From positions 25,598 through 89,597 of the forward strand of contig NZ_JALEGT010000031.1 in the NCBI RefSeq assembly GCF_022763305.1: a stretch of DNA of 64,000 nucleotides, read 5' to 3'. The DNA is from Marivita sp. GTDB lineage: Bacteria; Pseudomonadota; Alphaproteobacteria; Rhodobacterales; Rhodobacteraceae. Both the position numbers and the translations under genes were made by a program. The notes below the pieces were generated by a model. That model was not told the origin of the DNA and did not search any database. It saw only the letters and a program-made list of their open reading frames with translations. Below, in pieces: positions 52,315-62,183 of the stretch; the stretch's first letter is position 1, and each line of letters begins with the position of its first letter.

Positions 52315-52373
52315 TCCCTTCGAGCATTGAGGCCCGTTTCGGGCCCAGACCATATCCATCGGGAGTGTCATCC

Positions 52374-53456
52374 ATGGCGGAGACCACGCACGGGACAGGC
52401 GGGCTGAAATACGACAGTTCCAAGCGCAGCTGGCCCAATGAAATCAACATCTTCATCGCGCTTGTGATCATCGTCGCGATCTTCGAACTGCTTGGGCAGG
52501 TGTTGCCCTACATGAACGGCCAGAGTTTCCTGTTCGACACGAACGACCGGTTCGACTCCATCTTCAACGAAGCGCGTCTGCAGATCATCATCCTGCAGGT
52601 CGCGATCATCGGGATCATCTCGCTCGGGGTGACGCAGGTGATCATCTCGGGCGGGATCGACCTGTCCTCCGGCCCTCTGGTGGCCGCGACCGCGATGATC
52701 GTGATGTCCTTTGCCCAGACCGAGCTGGTCAACGGCAATCCCAACCCCAAGGCGGTGTTCGGACCGTGGGCGTTCGATCTTCCGGTTCTCATTCCGATCA
52801 TCGTCGGCCTTGCCTTCGGCGCCTTCATCGGCGCGATCAATGGCAGTCTGATTGCCTTCACCCGCATCCCACCCTTTATCGCGACGCTTGGCATGTTCCT
52901 GATCTGCCGCGGCATCGCGCAGTGGTGGACACGGGGCCAGCCGGTCTCCTTCCCGACCGAAAGCTATGCCGCTTTGGGCGCGGGTATGATGCCGGTGGTC
53001 TGGTTCGTTCTGCTGGCGATCCTGTGCCACGTGCTGCTGCGCTACACGGTCTACGGCAAGCACACCTATGCCATCGGATCGAACGAAGACGCGGCGCGCA
53101 TGTCGGGCATCAACGTCAAGCGGCACAAGGTCATGGTCTACATGATCGCGTCGATGCTGGCAGCTTTCGCCGCCATCGTTCTCAGCTCCAAGAACCTCAC
53201 GGCGCAATCCGGGATGGGTCTGTTCTACGAACTTTACGCCATCGCCATGGCGGTGATCGGCGGCGTCAGCCTGACCGGCGGGCGCGGGTCCATCATCGGC
53301 ACGGTTCTCGGCGCGATGGTGTTCGGCGTGATCCAGTCCGGCTTCACCTACATCAAGCTCGACGCGTATTTTCAGATCATGGCCATGGGCGCGATCATCA
53401 TCGGCGCGGTCGTTCTCGACAAGTGGCGGCAGCAACGCTCCAGCATGCGGATTTAG
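52374..53456 (+). CDS. iatP: Inositol-type ABC transporter permease
   Basis: A 360-residue RbsC-family membrane protein with ~10 spans. Conserved parts are VIISGGIDLSSGPLVA and AIAMAVIGGVSLTGGRGSI. The ~30-residue hydrophilic N-terminus precedes the first span. ATG 52374 has GGGAG 8 bp before it; a GTG at 52365 is less likely. It lies 11 bp before the ATPase gene. The single permease presumably forms a homodimer. Confidence 0.83.
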   Translation: MAETTHGTGGLKYDSSKRSWPNEINIFIALVIIVAIFELLGQVLPYMNGQSFLFDTNDRFDSIFNEARLQIIILQVAIIGIISLGVTQVIISGGIDLSSGPLVAATAMIVMSFAQTELVNGNPNPKAVFGPWAFDLPVLIPIIVGLAFGAFIGAINGSLIAFTRIPPFIATLGMFLICRGIAQWWTRGQPVSFPTESYAALGAGMMPVVWFVLLAILCHVLLRYTVYGKHTYAIGSNEDAARMSGINVKRHKVMVYMIASMLAAFAAIVLSSKNLTAQSGMGLFYELYAIAMAVIGGVSLTGGRGSIIGTVLGAMVFGVIQSGFTYIKLDAYFQIMAMGAIIIGAVVLDKWRQQRSSMRI

Positions 53457-53467
53457 GGAGAAGACCC

Positions 53468-54247
53468 ATGTCAGACATTATCCTCGAAACCCGCAACCTC
53501 ACCAAGCATTACGGCGGTGTGCATGCCCTGCAGGACGCGAATTTCACCCTGCGCAAAGGCGAACACGTGGCCATCATGGGCGACAACGGGGCGGGCAAGT
53601 CCACCTTCGTGCGCCAGATCACCGGGGTCGAACAGCCCACGCGCGGCGAGATCCATTTCGACGGCAAACCGGTTCATTTTGCTGGGCCTTTGGATGCCCG
53701 CGAGGCCGGGATCGAAGCGGTGTTCCAGACGCTGGCTCTGGCCGATGATCTGGACGTGTCGGACAACCTGTTTCTGGGGCGCGAGAAGACTAGGTTCGAT
53801 TGGCTGGGTCCGTTCCGGTTTCTCGACTACAAGGCGATGCGCGACGACACGCTGGCGGCACTCGACAAGACGGGGGTGAAGATCCCCAACATCCGAAACA
53901 CGATCCAGAACATGTCAGGTGGTCAGCGTCAGTGCGTGGCCATCGCCCGCACGGCGACGTTTCATTCCAAGCTGACCATCATGGACGAACCGACGGCGGC
54001 CTTGGGGGTGCAGGAAACCGCGCAGGTGGAGAACATCATCCGCACGTTGAAAGAGCAGGGTGAACCCCTGATCCTCATCAGCCACAATATGCGGCAGGTG
54101 ATGGATCTTGTGGACCGCATCGTCGTGTTCCGCAGGGGCCGGATCTGCGCGAACCTGCGCAAGGAAGACACCGACGGGCAGGATGTGGTGGCCTATATCA
54201 CCGGCGCCAAGACGCAGCCGGAATACGAGGTGGCCGAGGCGCTTTGA
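53468..54247 (+). CDS. iatA: Inositol-type ABC transporter ATPase (single cassette)
   Basis: A 259-residue protein with one ABC domain: Walker A GDNGAGKST, signature MSGGQRQ, Walker B LTIMDEPTAALG and ISHNMRQ. Most sugar importers of this family use a two-cassette ATPase; the one-cassette form also occurs in some alphaproteobacterial importers. It starts 11 bp after the permease. A 165-bp gap to iolG follows, in which I see only the iolG ribosome site and no clear operator. Confidence 0.83.
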   Translation: MSDIILETRNLTKHYGGVHALQDANFTLRKGEHVAIMGDNGAGKSTFVRQITGVEQPTRGEIHFDGKPVHFAGPLDAREAGIEAVFQTLALADDLDVSDNLFLGREKTRFDWLGPFRFLDYKAMRDDTLAALDKTGVKIPNIRNTIQNMSGGQRQCVAIARTATFHSKLTIMDEPTAALGVQETAQVENIIRTLKEQGEPLILISHNMRQVMDLVDRIVVFRRGRICANLRKEDTDGQDVVAYITGAKTQPEYEVAEAL

Positions 54248-54412
54248 CCGCGCTTCTACGCCGAAGAGGCTTTGATGAACGGGCGTGCCGCGCGTAAGTC
54301 TGGCACGCTCGAGACTCGCTGGATGCCGCTGTCAGGCATGTGATGCGGGTGTCGGTGCAATGAGAACAAGAACGTCCCAAGCGAAAGGCTTTGGGAGGAT
54401 AAAGGAAGACCC

Positions 54413-55417
54413 ATGACTGTCAGATTCGCGATCCTTGGTGCAGGCCGTATCGGCCAGGTCCATGCCAAGGCTGTCACCGCCACCCCGGGTGCCACATTGG
54501 TTGCCATCGCCGACCCCGTGGCAGACGCGGCGCAGGCTGTGGCCGACCGCTATGGCTGCGACATCCGCACAATCGACGAAATCGCGGCGTCAGATGACGT
54601 GGACGCGGTGGCGATCTGCACTCCGACCAACACACATGCGAACCTGATCGAGCAGTTCGCAAAGGCGGGCAAGGCGATGTTCTGCGAAAAACCCGTGGAC
54701 CTGAGTCTGAAGCGGGTGCAGGACTGCCTTGCCACCGCATCGGCGGAAGGGGCGACCCTGATGGTCGGCTTCAACCGCCGCTTCGATCCCGACTTCATGG
54801 CGGTCAAGGCGGCCATCGACGCAGGCCGCATCGGCAAGGTCGAGATGGTCACGATCACCTCGCGCGATCCGGGCGCGCCTCCGGTCGAGTATATCAAGGT
54901 GTCCGGCGGCATCTTCCGCGATATGACCATCCACGACTTCGACATGGCCCGCTGGCTCTTGGGGGAAGAGGTCGAAACCGTGACGGCACAGGCCTCGGTC
55001 CTGACCGATCCCAAGATCGGCGAGGCGGGGGATTTCGACAGCGTCAACGTCATGCTGCGCACCGCATCCGGCAAACAGGCGATCATCACCAATTCCCGCC
55101 GCGCCACCTATGGTTATGACCAGCGGATCGAGGTGCTGGGTTCCGAAGGTATGGTTAGCGCAAAGAACATGGCTGAGGCGAATATCGAACTGGCCAACGG
55201 CTCTGGCTTCGGCACGCCGCCGCTGCTCAACTTCTTCATGACGCGCTACGTCGCAGCATACGAAAACGAAATCGCGGCTTTTGTCGCCTCGGTCGCCGAT
55301 GGCGCTCCGACGCCCACCACCGGGCAGGACGGGCTGATGGCGCTCGCATTGGCCGATGCGGCGGTGCTGTCGGTTCAGGAGGGCCGCGCGGTCAAAGTCT
55401 CCGAGATCACGGGCTGA
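54413..55417 (+). CDS. iolG: myo-Inositol 2-dehydrogenase
   Basis: A 334-residue Gfo/Idh/MocA enzyme that oxidises myo-inositol to 2-keto-myo-inositol (scyllo-inosose) with NAD+. Motifs: AILGAGRIGQVHA, CEKPVDLS (catalytic Lys) and DMTIHDFDMARWLLG (Asp and His of the active site). It is 3 bp upstream of iolC in the iolG-C-D-E-x-B operon. The other two Gfo/Idh genes in the window are more divergent. Confidence 0.9.
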   Translation: MTVRFAILGAGRIGQVHAKAVTATPGATLVAIADPVADAAQAVADRYGCDIRTIDEIAASDDVDAVAICTPTNTHANLIEQFAKAGKAMFCEKPVDLSLKRVQDCLATASAEGATLMVGFNRRFDPDFMAVKAAIDAGRIGKVEMVTITSRDPGAPPVEYIKVSGGIFRDMTIHDFDMARWLLGEEVETVTAQASVLTDPKIGEAGDFDSVNVMLRTASGKQAIITNSRRATYGYDQRIEVLGSEGMVSAKNMAEANIELANGSGFGTPPLLNFFMTRYVAAYENEIAAFVASVADGAPTPTTGQDGLMALALADAAVLSVQEGRAVKVSEITG

Positions 55418-55420
55418 GCC

Positions 55421-57334
55421 ATGACCAAGACACTCGACCTCATCACCATCGGCCGATCATCGGTGGACCTCTATGGCGCACAGGTGGGCGGCCGGCTCGA
55501 GGATATGGGGTCATTCGACAAGTATATCGGTGGCTCGCCCACGAATATCGCCTGCGGGACGGCGCGGTTGGGTATGAAATCGGCGGTGATCACCGGGGTC
55601 GGCGACGAACATATGGGCCGCTTCATCCGCGAGCAGTTGGAGAAAGAGGGCGTGGACACGACCGGGGTCAAGACCGACCCCGACCGCCTGACCGCGCTGG
55701 TGCTTCTGGGCATCCGCGATCAGGAGCAGTTTCCGCTCATCTTCTACCGCGAGAACTGTGCCGATATGGGCCTGACGGTTGAGGACATCGACCCTGAGTT
55801 CATCCGCCGGGCGCGGGCCGTGGTCGCCACGGGAACCCATCTCAGCCATCCCCGGGTGGAGGCCGCGACGCTCAAGGCGCTGCAGATCGCGCGGGATGCG
55901 GGCATGCAGACCGCGCTCGACATCGACTACCGCCCGAACCTTTGGGGCGTGGCGGGCCATGGCGATGGGGAAAGCCGCTTTGTCGAAAGCGCTGCCGTGA
56001 CGGCCAAACTGCAATCGACGCTGCACTATTTCGACCTGATCGTCGGCACCGAAGAAGAGTTCCACATCGCGGGTGGGTCGACCGATACGATTGCCGCCCT
56101 GCGTGCGGTTCGGGCCGTGTCGGGTGCGACGCTGGTCTGCAAACGCGGGGCCGCAGGTGCGGTGGCGTTTGAGGGCGACATCCCGGACTCTCTGGACGAC
56201 AGCCAGACCGGACCGGGCTTTCCCATCGAGGTGTTCAACGTGCTGGGTGCAGGTGACGGGTTCATGTCCGGATTGCTCAAGGGTTGGCTGGACGGCGAAG
56301 ACTGGCCCACCGCGCTCAAATACGCCAATGCCTGCGGGGCCTTCGCGGTCAGCCGCCACGGCTGCACCCCGGCTTACCCAAGCTGGGACGAGCTGCAATT
56401 CTTCTTCAAACGCGGCATCAAACGCCCCGATCTGCGCAACGATGCAGAGCTTGAACAGGTCCACTGGGCCACGAACCGCAAGGGCGATTGGTCCACCCTG
56501 CGCACCTTCGCCTTCGACCACCGGTCACAACTGGAAGAGATGCCGGGCTACACGCCCGCCAAGGGTGCGGCGTTCAAGGAACTTTGCCTCGACGCGGCGC
56601 TCAAGGTGGCGAACGGGCAGGGGGGCTATGGAATCCTTTGCGACAACCGGATCGGGCGCAGCGCGCTGCACCGGGCCAGCGGCAGTGGCCTCTGGATCGG
56701 ACGGCCCACCGAACTGCCTGGGTCGCGGCCCATCGAGTTTGAGCCGGAACTGGGCGACGACCTCGGCGGTTTGCGCGAATGGGCGCGCGAGAACGTGGTC
56801 AAGCTGTTGGTCTTCTGCCACCCGGATGATGACGACAAGACAGCCAAGATGCAGGTCGCTCGGGTCAAACGGTTGTTCACTGCGGCCCGCCGCAACGGGC
56901 TGGAATTCCTGCTCGAAGTGATCCCGTCCAAGGTCGGCCCGGTGGACGACAGCACAACTGCCACCCTGATCCAGACGGTCTACGACGCCGGCGTCTACCC
57001 TGACTGGTGGAAGCTGGAGCCGTTCAAGACAGACGCAGCGTGGCAGAACGCCGTTGACGCGATCACCCGCAGCGATCCGCGCACACGGGGCATCGTCGTG
57101 CTCGGCCTCGACGCGTCCGAGGATGAATTGGCGGCCAGCTTTGCTCTGGCAGCGAAACAACCGCTCGTCAAAGGCTTTGCCGTCGGGCGCACCATCTTCG
57201 GCGATGCGGCGCGAAGATGGCTGCAAGGCCAGATGAGCGACACCGACGCGGTGGCACAGATGGCCGACCGCTACACCCGGCTCTGCCGGATATGGGACGA
57301 CGCCCGCAGAGGCGCGAAGGAGGACGCAGCATGA
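55421..57334 (+). CDS. iolC: Bifunctional 5-dehydro-2-deoxygluconokinase with DUF2090 domain
   Basis: A 637-residue fusion. Residues ~1-325 are a PfkB-type kinase (GGSPTNIACGTARLG; NVLGAGDGFMSGLL) that phosphorylates 2-deoxy-5-keto-gluconate. Residues ~335-630 are a DUF2090 domain of aldolase-like TIM-barrel type, fused to IolC in many proteobacteria and thought to cleave the phosphorylated product in place of IolJ. It overlaps iolD by 4 bp (ATGA). Confidence 0.9.
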   Translation: MTKTLDLITIGRSSVDLYGAQVGGRLEDMGSFDKYIGGSPTNIACGTARLGMKSAVITGVGDEHMGRFIREQLEKEGVDTTGVKTDPDRLTALVLLGIRDQEQFPLIFYRENCADMGLTVEDIDPEFIRRARAVVATGTHLSHPRVEAATLKALQIARDAGMQTALDIDYRPNLWGVAGHGDGESRFVESAAVTAKLQSTLHYFDLIVGTEEEFHIAGGSTDTIAALRAVRAVSGATLVCKRGAAGAVAFEGDIPDSLDDSQTGPGFPIEVFNVLGAGDGFMSGLLKGWLDGEDWPTALKYANACGAFAVSRHGCTPAYPSWDELQFFFKRGIKRPDLRNDAELEQVHWATNRKGDWSTLRTFAFDHRSQLEEMPGYTPAKGAAFKELCLDAALKVANGQGGYGILCDNRIGRSALHRASGSGLWIGRPTELPGSRPIEFEPELGDDLGGLREWARENVVKLLVFCHPDDDDKTAKMQVARVKRLFTAARRNGLEFLLEVIPSKVGPVDDSTTATLIQTVYDAGVYPDWWKLEPFKTDAAWQNAVDAITRSDPRTRGIVVLGLDASEDELAASFALAAKQPLVKGFAVGRTIFGDAARRWLQGQMSDTDAVAQMADRYTRLCRIWDDARRGAKEDAA

Positions 57335-59160
57335 GTAAGACCATCAGACTGACCGCCGCACAGGCGCTGGTGCGCTACCTGACCGCACAGCTGAACGAGG
57401 ACGGCGACACCTTCATCGCGGGCTGTTGGGCGATCTTCGGTCATGGCAATGTCGCAGGGCTGGGTGAGGCGCTCTATACCGTGCGCGACACGATCCCGAC
57501 CTATCGCGGGCACAACGAACAGACGATGGCGCACACGGCCATTGCCTACGCCAAACAACTGCGCCGCACCCGTGCGATGGCGGTCACCTCGTCGATCGGG
57601 CCGGGGGCGACGAACATGGTCACCGCCGCCGCGCTTGCCCATGTGAACCGCCTGCCGGTGCTGTTGCTGCCCGGCGATGTCTTCGCCAATCGCGGACCCG
57701 ATCCGGTGCTGCAACAGCCCGAAGTCTTCAGCGATGGCACGGTCAGCGCAAACGACTGCTTCCGCCCTGTGAGCCGCTATTTCGACCGGATCACCCGGCC
57801 CGAACATATCCTCACCGCCCTGCCGCGCGCCTTCCGCACGATGACTGACCCGGCAGAGTGTGGCCCCGTCACGCTGGCTTTCTGTCAGGATGTGCAGGCC
57901 GAGGCCTATGACTACCCCGAAAGCTTTTTCGAACCCCGCGTCTGGCACCGCCGCCGCATCCATCCCGACCCGCACGAACTGCACCGCGCGGTCGAGGTGA
58001 TCCGCGCTGCCAAGCGCCCGGTGATCGTTGCCGGGGGAGGGGTGCACTATTCGGACGCGACAGCCGACCTCAAAACCTTTGTCGAGGCGCACAACATTCC
58101 CGTGGTGGAAACGCAGGCGGGCAAGTCCGCGCTGCCGTGGGACCATCCGCTGAACCTCGGCCCCATCGGCGTGACGGGGGGCGAGCCAGCCAACATCACC
58201 TGCGCCGAGGCGGATGTGGTGATCGGTATCGGCACACGGTTTCAGGATTTTACAACCGGGTCATGGGGCCTCTTCGCAAATCCGAACCGCACACTCATCA
58301 GTCTGAATGTGCAGGCCTATGACGCGATGAAACACAGCGCGATGCCCATTCAGGCTGATGCGAAGGCTGGTCTGACCGAGCTTTCCATCGAACTGGCAGG
58401 CTATGCGCCTGAAGCGCCAGCAGCATCGTTGAAAAACGACTGGTTCGCCAAGGTTGACCCACTGACCGACGCACCAGAGGGCAACCAGCTTCCAACCGAC
58501 ATGCAGGTGATCGGCGCCGTCCAACGCGCCGCCGCCGAAAACACGGTTGTGATGTGCGCCGCGGGCACCATGCCGGGCGAATTGCACAAGCTCTGGAAGG
58601 CAGGCAAGCCGGGCAGCTACCACATGGAATACGGCTTTAGCTGCATGGGCTACGAGATCGCAGGCGCCATGGGCATCAAGATGGCCCAGCCGGATGCGGA
58701 CGTGATCTGCTTTACCGGCGATGGCACCTACATGATGGCCAATTCGGAAATGGCGACCGCCGCGATGATGGGCATCCCGTTCACCGTCGTGGTCACCGAC
58801 AACCGGGGTTTCGGCTGCATCAACCGGTTGCAGGTGGGTACCGGCGGGGCCGAGTTCAACAACCTGCTGGACCATGCCGTCCACGCCAACCCCAGCGCCA
58901 TCGACTTTGCCAAACATGCCGAGGCGATGGGCGCGGTCAGCGTCAAGGTCGGCTCCATCGCTGAACTGGAAGAGGCGCTGGCCAAGCGGCACGACAAGAG
59001 CGTGCCTTATGTCCTCGTGATCGACACCGACCCGTACCCATCGACCGAGCATGGCGGTACATGGTGGGAAGTCGGCGTGCCCGAAGTGTCCGACCGGGCC
59101 GAAGTGCGCGCGGCGCATGAGAAATACGTGAGCAACAAGAAACTGCAAAGGGCCGATTGA
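57331..59160 (+). CDS. iolD: 3D-(3,5/4)-trihydroxycyclohexane-1,2-dione hydrolase
   Basis: A 609-residue thiamine-dependent enzyme that opens the cyclitol ring to 5-deoxyglucuronate. TPP-site motifs: TYRGHNEQTMAHTA (conserved Glu) and FTGDGTYMMANSEMATAAM through TDNRGFG. ATG 57331 has AAGGAGGA before it and overlaps the iolC stop; the earlier frame start lies inside iolC. It is the only IolD gene in the window, so both cyclitol sets may depend on it. Confidence 0.92.
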   Translation: MSKTIRLTAAQALVRYLTAQLNEDGDTFIAGCWAIFGHGNVAGLGEALYTVRDTIPTYRGHNEQTMAHTAIAYAKQLRRTRAMAVTSSIGPGATNMVTAAALAHVNRLPVLLLPGDVFANRGPDPVLQQPEVFSDGTVSANDCFRPVSRYFDRITRPEHILTALPRAFRTMTDPAECGPVTLAFCQDVQAEAYDYPESFFEPRVWHRRRIHPDPHELHRAVEVIRAAKRPVIVAGGGVHYSDATADLKTFVEAHNIPVVETQAGKSALPWDHPLNLGPIGVTGGEPANITCAEADVVIGIGTRFQDFTTGSWGLFANPNRTLISLNVQAYDAMKHSAMPIQADAKAGLTELSIELAGYAPEAPAASLKNDWFAKVDPLTDAPEGNQLPTDMQVIGAVQRAAAENTVVMCAAGTMPGELHKLWKAGKPGSYHMEYGFSCMGYEIAGAMGIKMAQPDADVICFTGDGTYMMANSEMATAAMMGIPFTVVVTDNRGFGCINRLQVGTGGAEFNNLLDHAVHANPSAIDFAKHAEAMGAVSVKVGSIAELEEALAKRHDKSVPYVLVIDTDPYPSTEHGGTWWEVGVPEVSDRAEVRAAHEKYVSNKKLQRAD

Positions 59161-60065
59161 TGGCTGTGAAACTGGGGATCTCCCTCATTGCGTGGCAGAA
59201 TGACGACCTGCCGGACCTCACCGCCGCCTTCACCACCGAAGGCGCGATGGAGGATGCAGGCCGCATCGGCTATCAGGGCGTCGAGCGTGGACGGCGCATG
59301 CCAGCCGACACCGAAGGGCTGCGCGCCTATCTCGACCGTTATGGCGTCGTGCTCTGCGGGGGCTGGTGTTCCGGCAACCTGATGGTCAACGATCTGGCCA
59401 CCGAACAGGCCGCGATCCGTCAGCAGGTCGAGCAATTCGCCGCTCTTAATGCGCCGTGCATCGTTTATGCCGAGTGCTCCAACACCATTCAGGGCGACAT
59501 TCACCGCCCGGTCAGCCAGCGTCCCAAGCTCTCCCGTGACGAGGTTATGGGCTACGGCGCGAAGCTGTCTGAACTGGCCAAGTGGTCCGCCGATCAGGGC
59601 TGTGTCCTGTCCTACCACCACCATATGGGGGCGATGGTGCAGGGTGCCGAGGACATCGACTGGCTGATGGAAGGTTCGACCGAGGACCTCACGCTGCTCT
59701 ATGACACCGGGCATCTGCACTTTGCCGGGGCTGATCCGCTCGCAGTGTTGGATAAATGGGGCCACCGTGTCCACCACGTGCATTTCAAGGACGTGCGCCA
59801 GCCGGTTCTGGATTGGGTCCGCGCCGAGGATCGCAGCTTTCTCGATGGTGTCGCCGCTGGGGTCTATTCTGTCCCGGGCGATCCCGAAGGCTGCATCGAC
59901 TTTCAGGCCATCACCGAACGTTTGAAGGCGATGAACTACGACGGCTGGATCGTGGTCGAGGCCGAACAGGACCCCGCCAAAGCGCCGCCTTATGAGTATT
60001 CGAAAATGGGCTACGACCACATCCGCGCGATTGCCGCCGCCTCCGGTCTGCAGATCGCGCCCTAA
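59160..60065 (+). CDS. iolE: Inosose dehydratase
   Basis: A 301-residue TIM-barrel metal enzyme that dehydrates 2-keto-myo-inositol to the diketone used by IolD. Characteristic segments are ISLIAWQNDDLPDL, LSYHHHMGAMVQG, LLYDTGHLHFAG and VHHVHFKDVR, all bearing metal or substrate residues. The ATG shares one base with the iolD stop (TGATG). Confidence 0.9.
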   Translation: MAVKLGISLIAWQNDDLPDLTAAFTTEGAMEDAGRIGYQGVERGRRMPADTEGLRAYLDRYGVVLCGGWCSGNLMVNDLATEQAAIRQQVEQFAALNAPCIVYAECSNTIQGDIHRPVSQRPKLSRDEVMGYGAKLSELAKWSADQGCVLSYHHHMGAMVQGAEDIDWLMEGSTEDLTLLYDTGHLHFAGADPLAVLDKWGHRVHHVHFKDVRQPVLDWVRAEDRSFLDGVAAGVYSVPGDPEGCIDFQAITERLKAMNYDGWIVVEAEQDPAKAPPYEYSKMGYDHIRAIAAASGLQIAP

Positions 60066-60074
60066 GGTTTCACC

Positions 60075-60091
60075 GGTCCCGCTTCGGGGCC
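60075..60091 (+). other. Hairpin between iolE and the dioxygenase gene
   Basis: GGTCCCG-CTT-CGGGGCC forms a 7-bp stem (one G-U pair) with a 3-nt loop, 10 bp after the iolE stop and 31 bp before the next ATG. It may be an mRNA processing or stability element. Confidence 0.4.
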
Positions 60092-60122
60092 AGCACCGCA
60101 TGCCATGCAACAGGAGGACGAC

Positions 60123-61304
60123 ATGGTACATCAGACATTCGGATATATCGGCTATTTCGACCGGGAATCCTGCGATCTGGATGAATTCAAGGTGCTGACC
60201 TCGCAACAGCTTGACGCGGCGGATGTGCCCCATGCCGCCGCCATCGAGAAGAACGTGCCGCTTTACGACATGGCGGCGCTGCGTCCAGCGTTGGACGACC
60301 CGGGCACACGCCGCGCGCTGATGGCGGAATGGGCGCAGGTGCTGCGCCGCTCGGCCGGGGTGATCGCGCTCAAACACGCCTATGCCGACACCTCGGTCAT
60401 CGACCGGGCGTCGGATGTGTTCAACGCCATCATCGCGGATGAAAAGGCCGGATCTGCCGGGAAGGGCGATCACTTTGCCGCCTCAGGCGCAAATGACCGG
60501 GTCTGGAATTCGCTGCAGAAGCAATGCCTGCGCGACCCCGAAGGCTTTGCGCTCTACTACGGCAACGCGTCCATCGCGGCGGCCTGTGAGGCGTGGCTGG
60601 GACCGAACTACCAGATGACCGCACAGGTCAATCAGGTCCGGCCCGGCGGCAAGGCGCAATCGGCACATCGGGATTACCATCTGGGCTTTATGACGGCCGA
60701 TCAGTCGGCGCGCTATCCGGCGCATGCGCATGAAGTGACGGCCACCCTGACGCTTCAGGGCGCTGTGGCACATTGCGACTTGCCGATCGAAAGCGGGCCG
60801 ACCAAGCTTTTGCCGTTCTCGCAGCTTTATCCTGCAGGGTATCTGGGCTTTCACGAGGCGGACCACCGCGCCTATTTCGAAGAGGCGCATGTTCAGGTGG
60901 CACTCGAAAAAGGCGATGCTGTGTTCTTCAACCCGGCACTCTTCCATGCGGCGGGTGAGAACCGGAGCGCGGACATCAACCGCATGGTGAACCTGCTTCA
61001 AGTGTCCTCGGCCTTCGGTCGGGCGATGGAGGCAATCGACCGTCGGTCGATGACGTCTGCCCTGTTCCCGGCGCTGGTGGCGCTGAAACAGGGTGGGCGG
61101 TTGAGTGCCGCAGAACTCGATGCGGCGATTGCGGCCTGTGCCGAGGGCTACAGCTTTCCGACCAACCTCGACACAGACCCGCCGGTGGGTGGCCTTGCGC
61201 CGGAAAGCCAGGCCGATCTCCTGCGCCGCGCGGTGTCGGAGGGGTGGACAACGGATCACCTCAACGACGCCCTTGGTCAGATGTCCGCCCGTCAGGCGGC
61301 CTGA
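60123..61304 (+). CDS. Phytanoyl-CoA-dioxygenase-like Fe(II)/2-oxoglutarate oxygenase
   Basis: A 393-residue PhyH-family protein. The metal triad can be placed: His-x-Asp in SAHRDYHLGF and the distal His in NPALFHAAGENRS, with the 2-oxoglutarate-binding Arg in NRMVNLLQVS. Such enzymes hydroxylate or demethylate small molecules. It lies between iolE and iolB, 57 bp and 63 bp from its neighbours, so it belongs to the inositol operon, where it has no assigned step. ATG 60123 with AGGAGG 5 bp before is chosen over 60105. Confidence 0.75.
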   Translation: MVHQTFGYIGYFDRESCDLDEFKVLTSQQLDAADVPHAAAIEKNVPLYDMAALRPALDDPGTRRALMAEWAQVLRRSAGVIALKHAYADTSVIDRASDVFNAIIADEKAGSAGKGDHFAASGANDRVWNSLQKQCLRDPEGFALYYGNASIAAACEAWLGPNYQMTAQVNQVRPGGKAQSAHRDYHLGFMTADQSARYPAHAHEVTATLTLQGAVAHCDLPIESGPTKLLPFSQLYPAGYLGFHEADHRAYFEEAHVQVALEKGDAVFFNPALFHAAGENRSADINRMVNLLQVSSAFGRAMEAIDRRSMTSALFPALVALKQGGRLSAAELDAAIAACAEGYSFPTNLDTDPPVGGLAPESQADLLRRAVSEGWTTDHLNDALGQMSARQAA

Positions 61305-61319
61305 GCCAGTAACCTCCCT

Positions 61320-61350
61320 GCCTCGGGGCGTCGCATCGGCGTCCCGAGGC
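61320..61350 (+). other. Strong hairpin upstream of iolB
   Basis: GCCTCGGGGCG pairs with CGTCCCGAGGC (11 bp, one G-U, 9-nt loop) in the gap before iolB; AAGGA and the iolB ATG follow. No T-run follows, so it is more likely an mRNA stability or attenuation element than a full terminator. Confidence 0.5.
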
Positions 61351-61367
61351 TCCAAAAGGACAAGACC

Positions 61368-62174
61368 ATGCCCGATCTTCTGCGCAAACCCTTCGGCACC
61401 CACGGAAAGGTACACGAGATTACGCCTGCCTCTGCCGGGTGGCGCTATGTCGGCTTTTCGCTCTACCGCCTGCGCGAAGGCGAAACCGTGAGCGAGGCCA
61501 CGGGTGACCGCGAGGTGATCCTTGTCATGGTCGAGGGGAAAGCCAGCATCACCGGGGCCGGGCAGGATTGGGGGGTGCTGGGCGACCGCATGGATGTGTT
61601 CGAGAAAACCCCACCGCATTGCCTTTACCTGCCCAACGGATCGGACTGGACGGCAACTGCCGTAACCGCGTGTACGGTTGCGGTCTGCTATGCCCCGGGC
61701 AAAGGCGGGCATGCGGCGCGGCGGATCGGGCCGGAGGGGATCACGCTCACCGAACGCGGCAAGGGGGTGAACACCCGCTACATCAACAACATTGCGATGG
61801 AGAACGAGGACTACGCGGACAGTCTGCTTGTCACCGAAGTGTTCACCCCGAATGGTCACTGGTCGAGCTACCCGAGCCATCGCCATGACGAGGATGATTT
61901 CCCGCGCATCACCTATCTGGAAGAGGCCTATTACCACCGCCTCAACCCCGGCAACGGGTTCGGCATCCAGCGGGTCTATACCGATGACGGCAAGCTTGAC
62001 GAGACCATGGCCGTGAGCGACGGCGACGTGGTGCTGGTCCCGCGCGGGCATCACCCCTGCGGCGCGCCCTACGGGTTCGAGATGTATTACCTCAACGTCA
62101 TGGCCGGCCCGCTGCGCAAATGGCGGTTCGTGCCAGCGCCCGAGGTGGAATGGATCATGACGCGGGACGCCTGA
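61368..62174 (+). CDS. iolB: 5-deoxy-glucuronate isomerase
   Basis: A 268-residue bicupin isomerase converting 5-deoxyglucuronate to 2-deoxy-5-keto-gluconate. The IolB signature is complete: SSYPSHRHDEDDFPRITYLE and GYHPCGAPYGFEMYYLNVMAGP-like GHHPCGAPYGFEMYYLNV. It closes the iol operon and is followed, tail to tail after 9 bp, by the KDG-type kinase. A second IolB-like protein is encoded at 42997-43836. Confidence 0.92.
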   Translation: MPDLLRKPFGTHGKVHEITPASAGWRYVGFSLYRLREGETVSEATGDREVILVMVEGKASITGAGQDWGVLGDRMDVFEKTPPHCLYLPNGSDWTATAVTACTVAVCYAPGKGGHAARRIGPEGITLTERGKGVNTRYINNIAMENEDYADSLLVTEVFTPNGHWSSYPSHRHDEDDFPRITYLEEAYYHRLNPGNGFGIQRVYTDDGKLDETMAVSDGDVVLVPRGHHPCGAPYGFEMYYLNVMAGPLRKWRFVPAPEVEWIMTRDA

Positions 62175-62183
62175 GGTGCTGCG

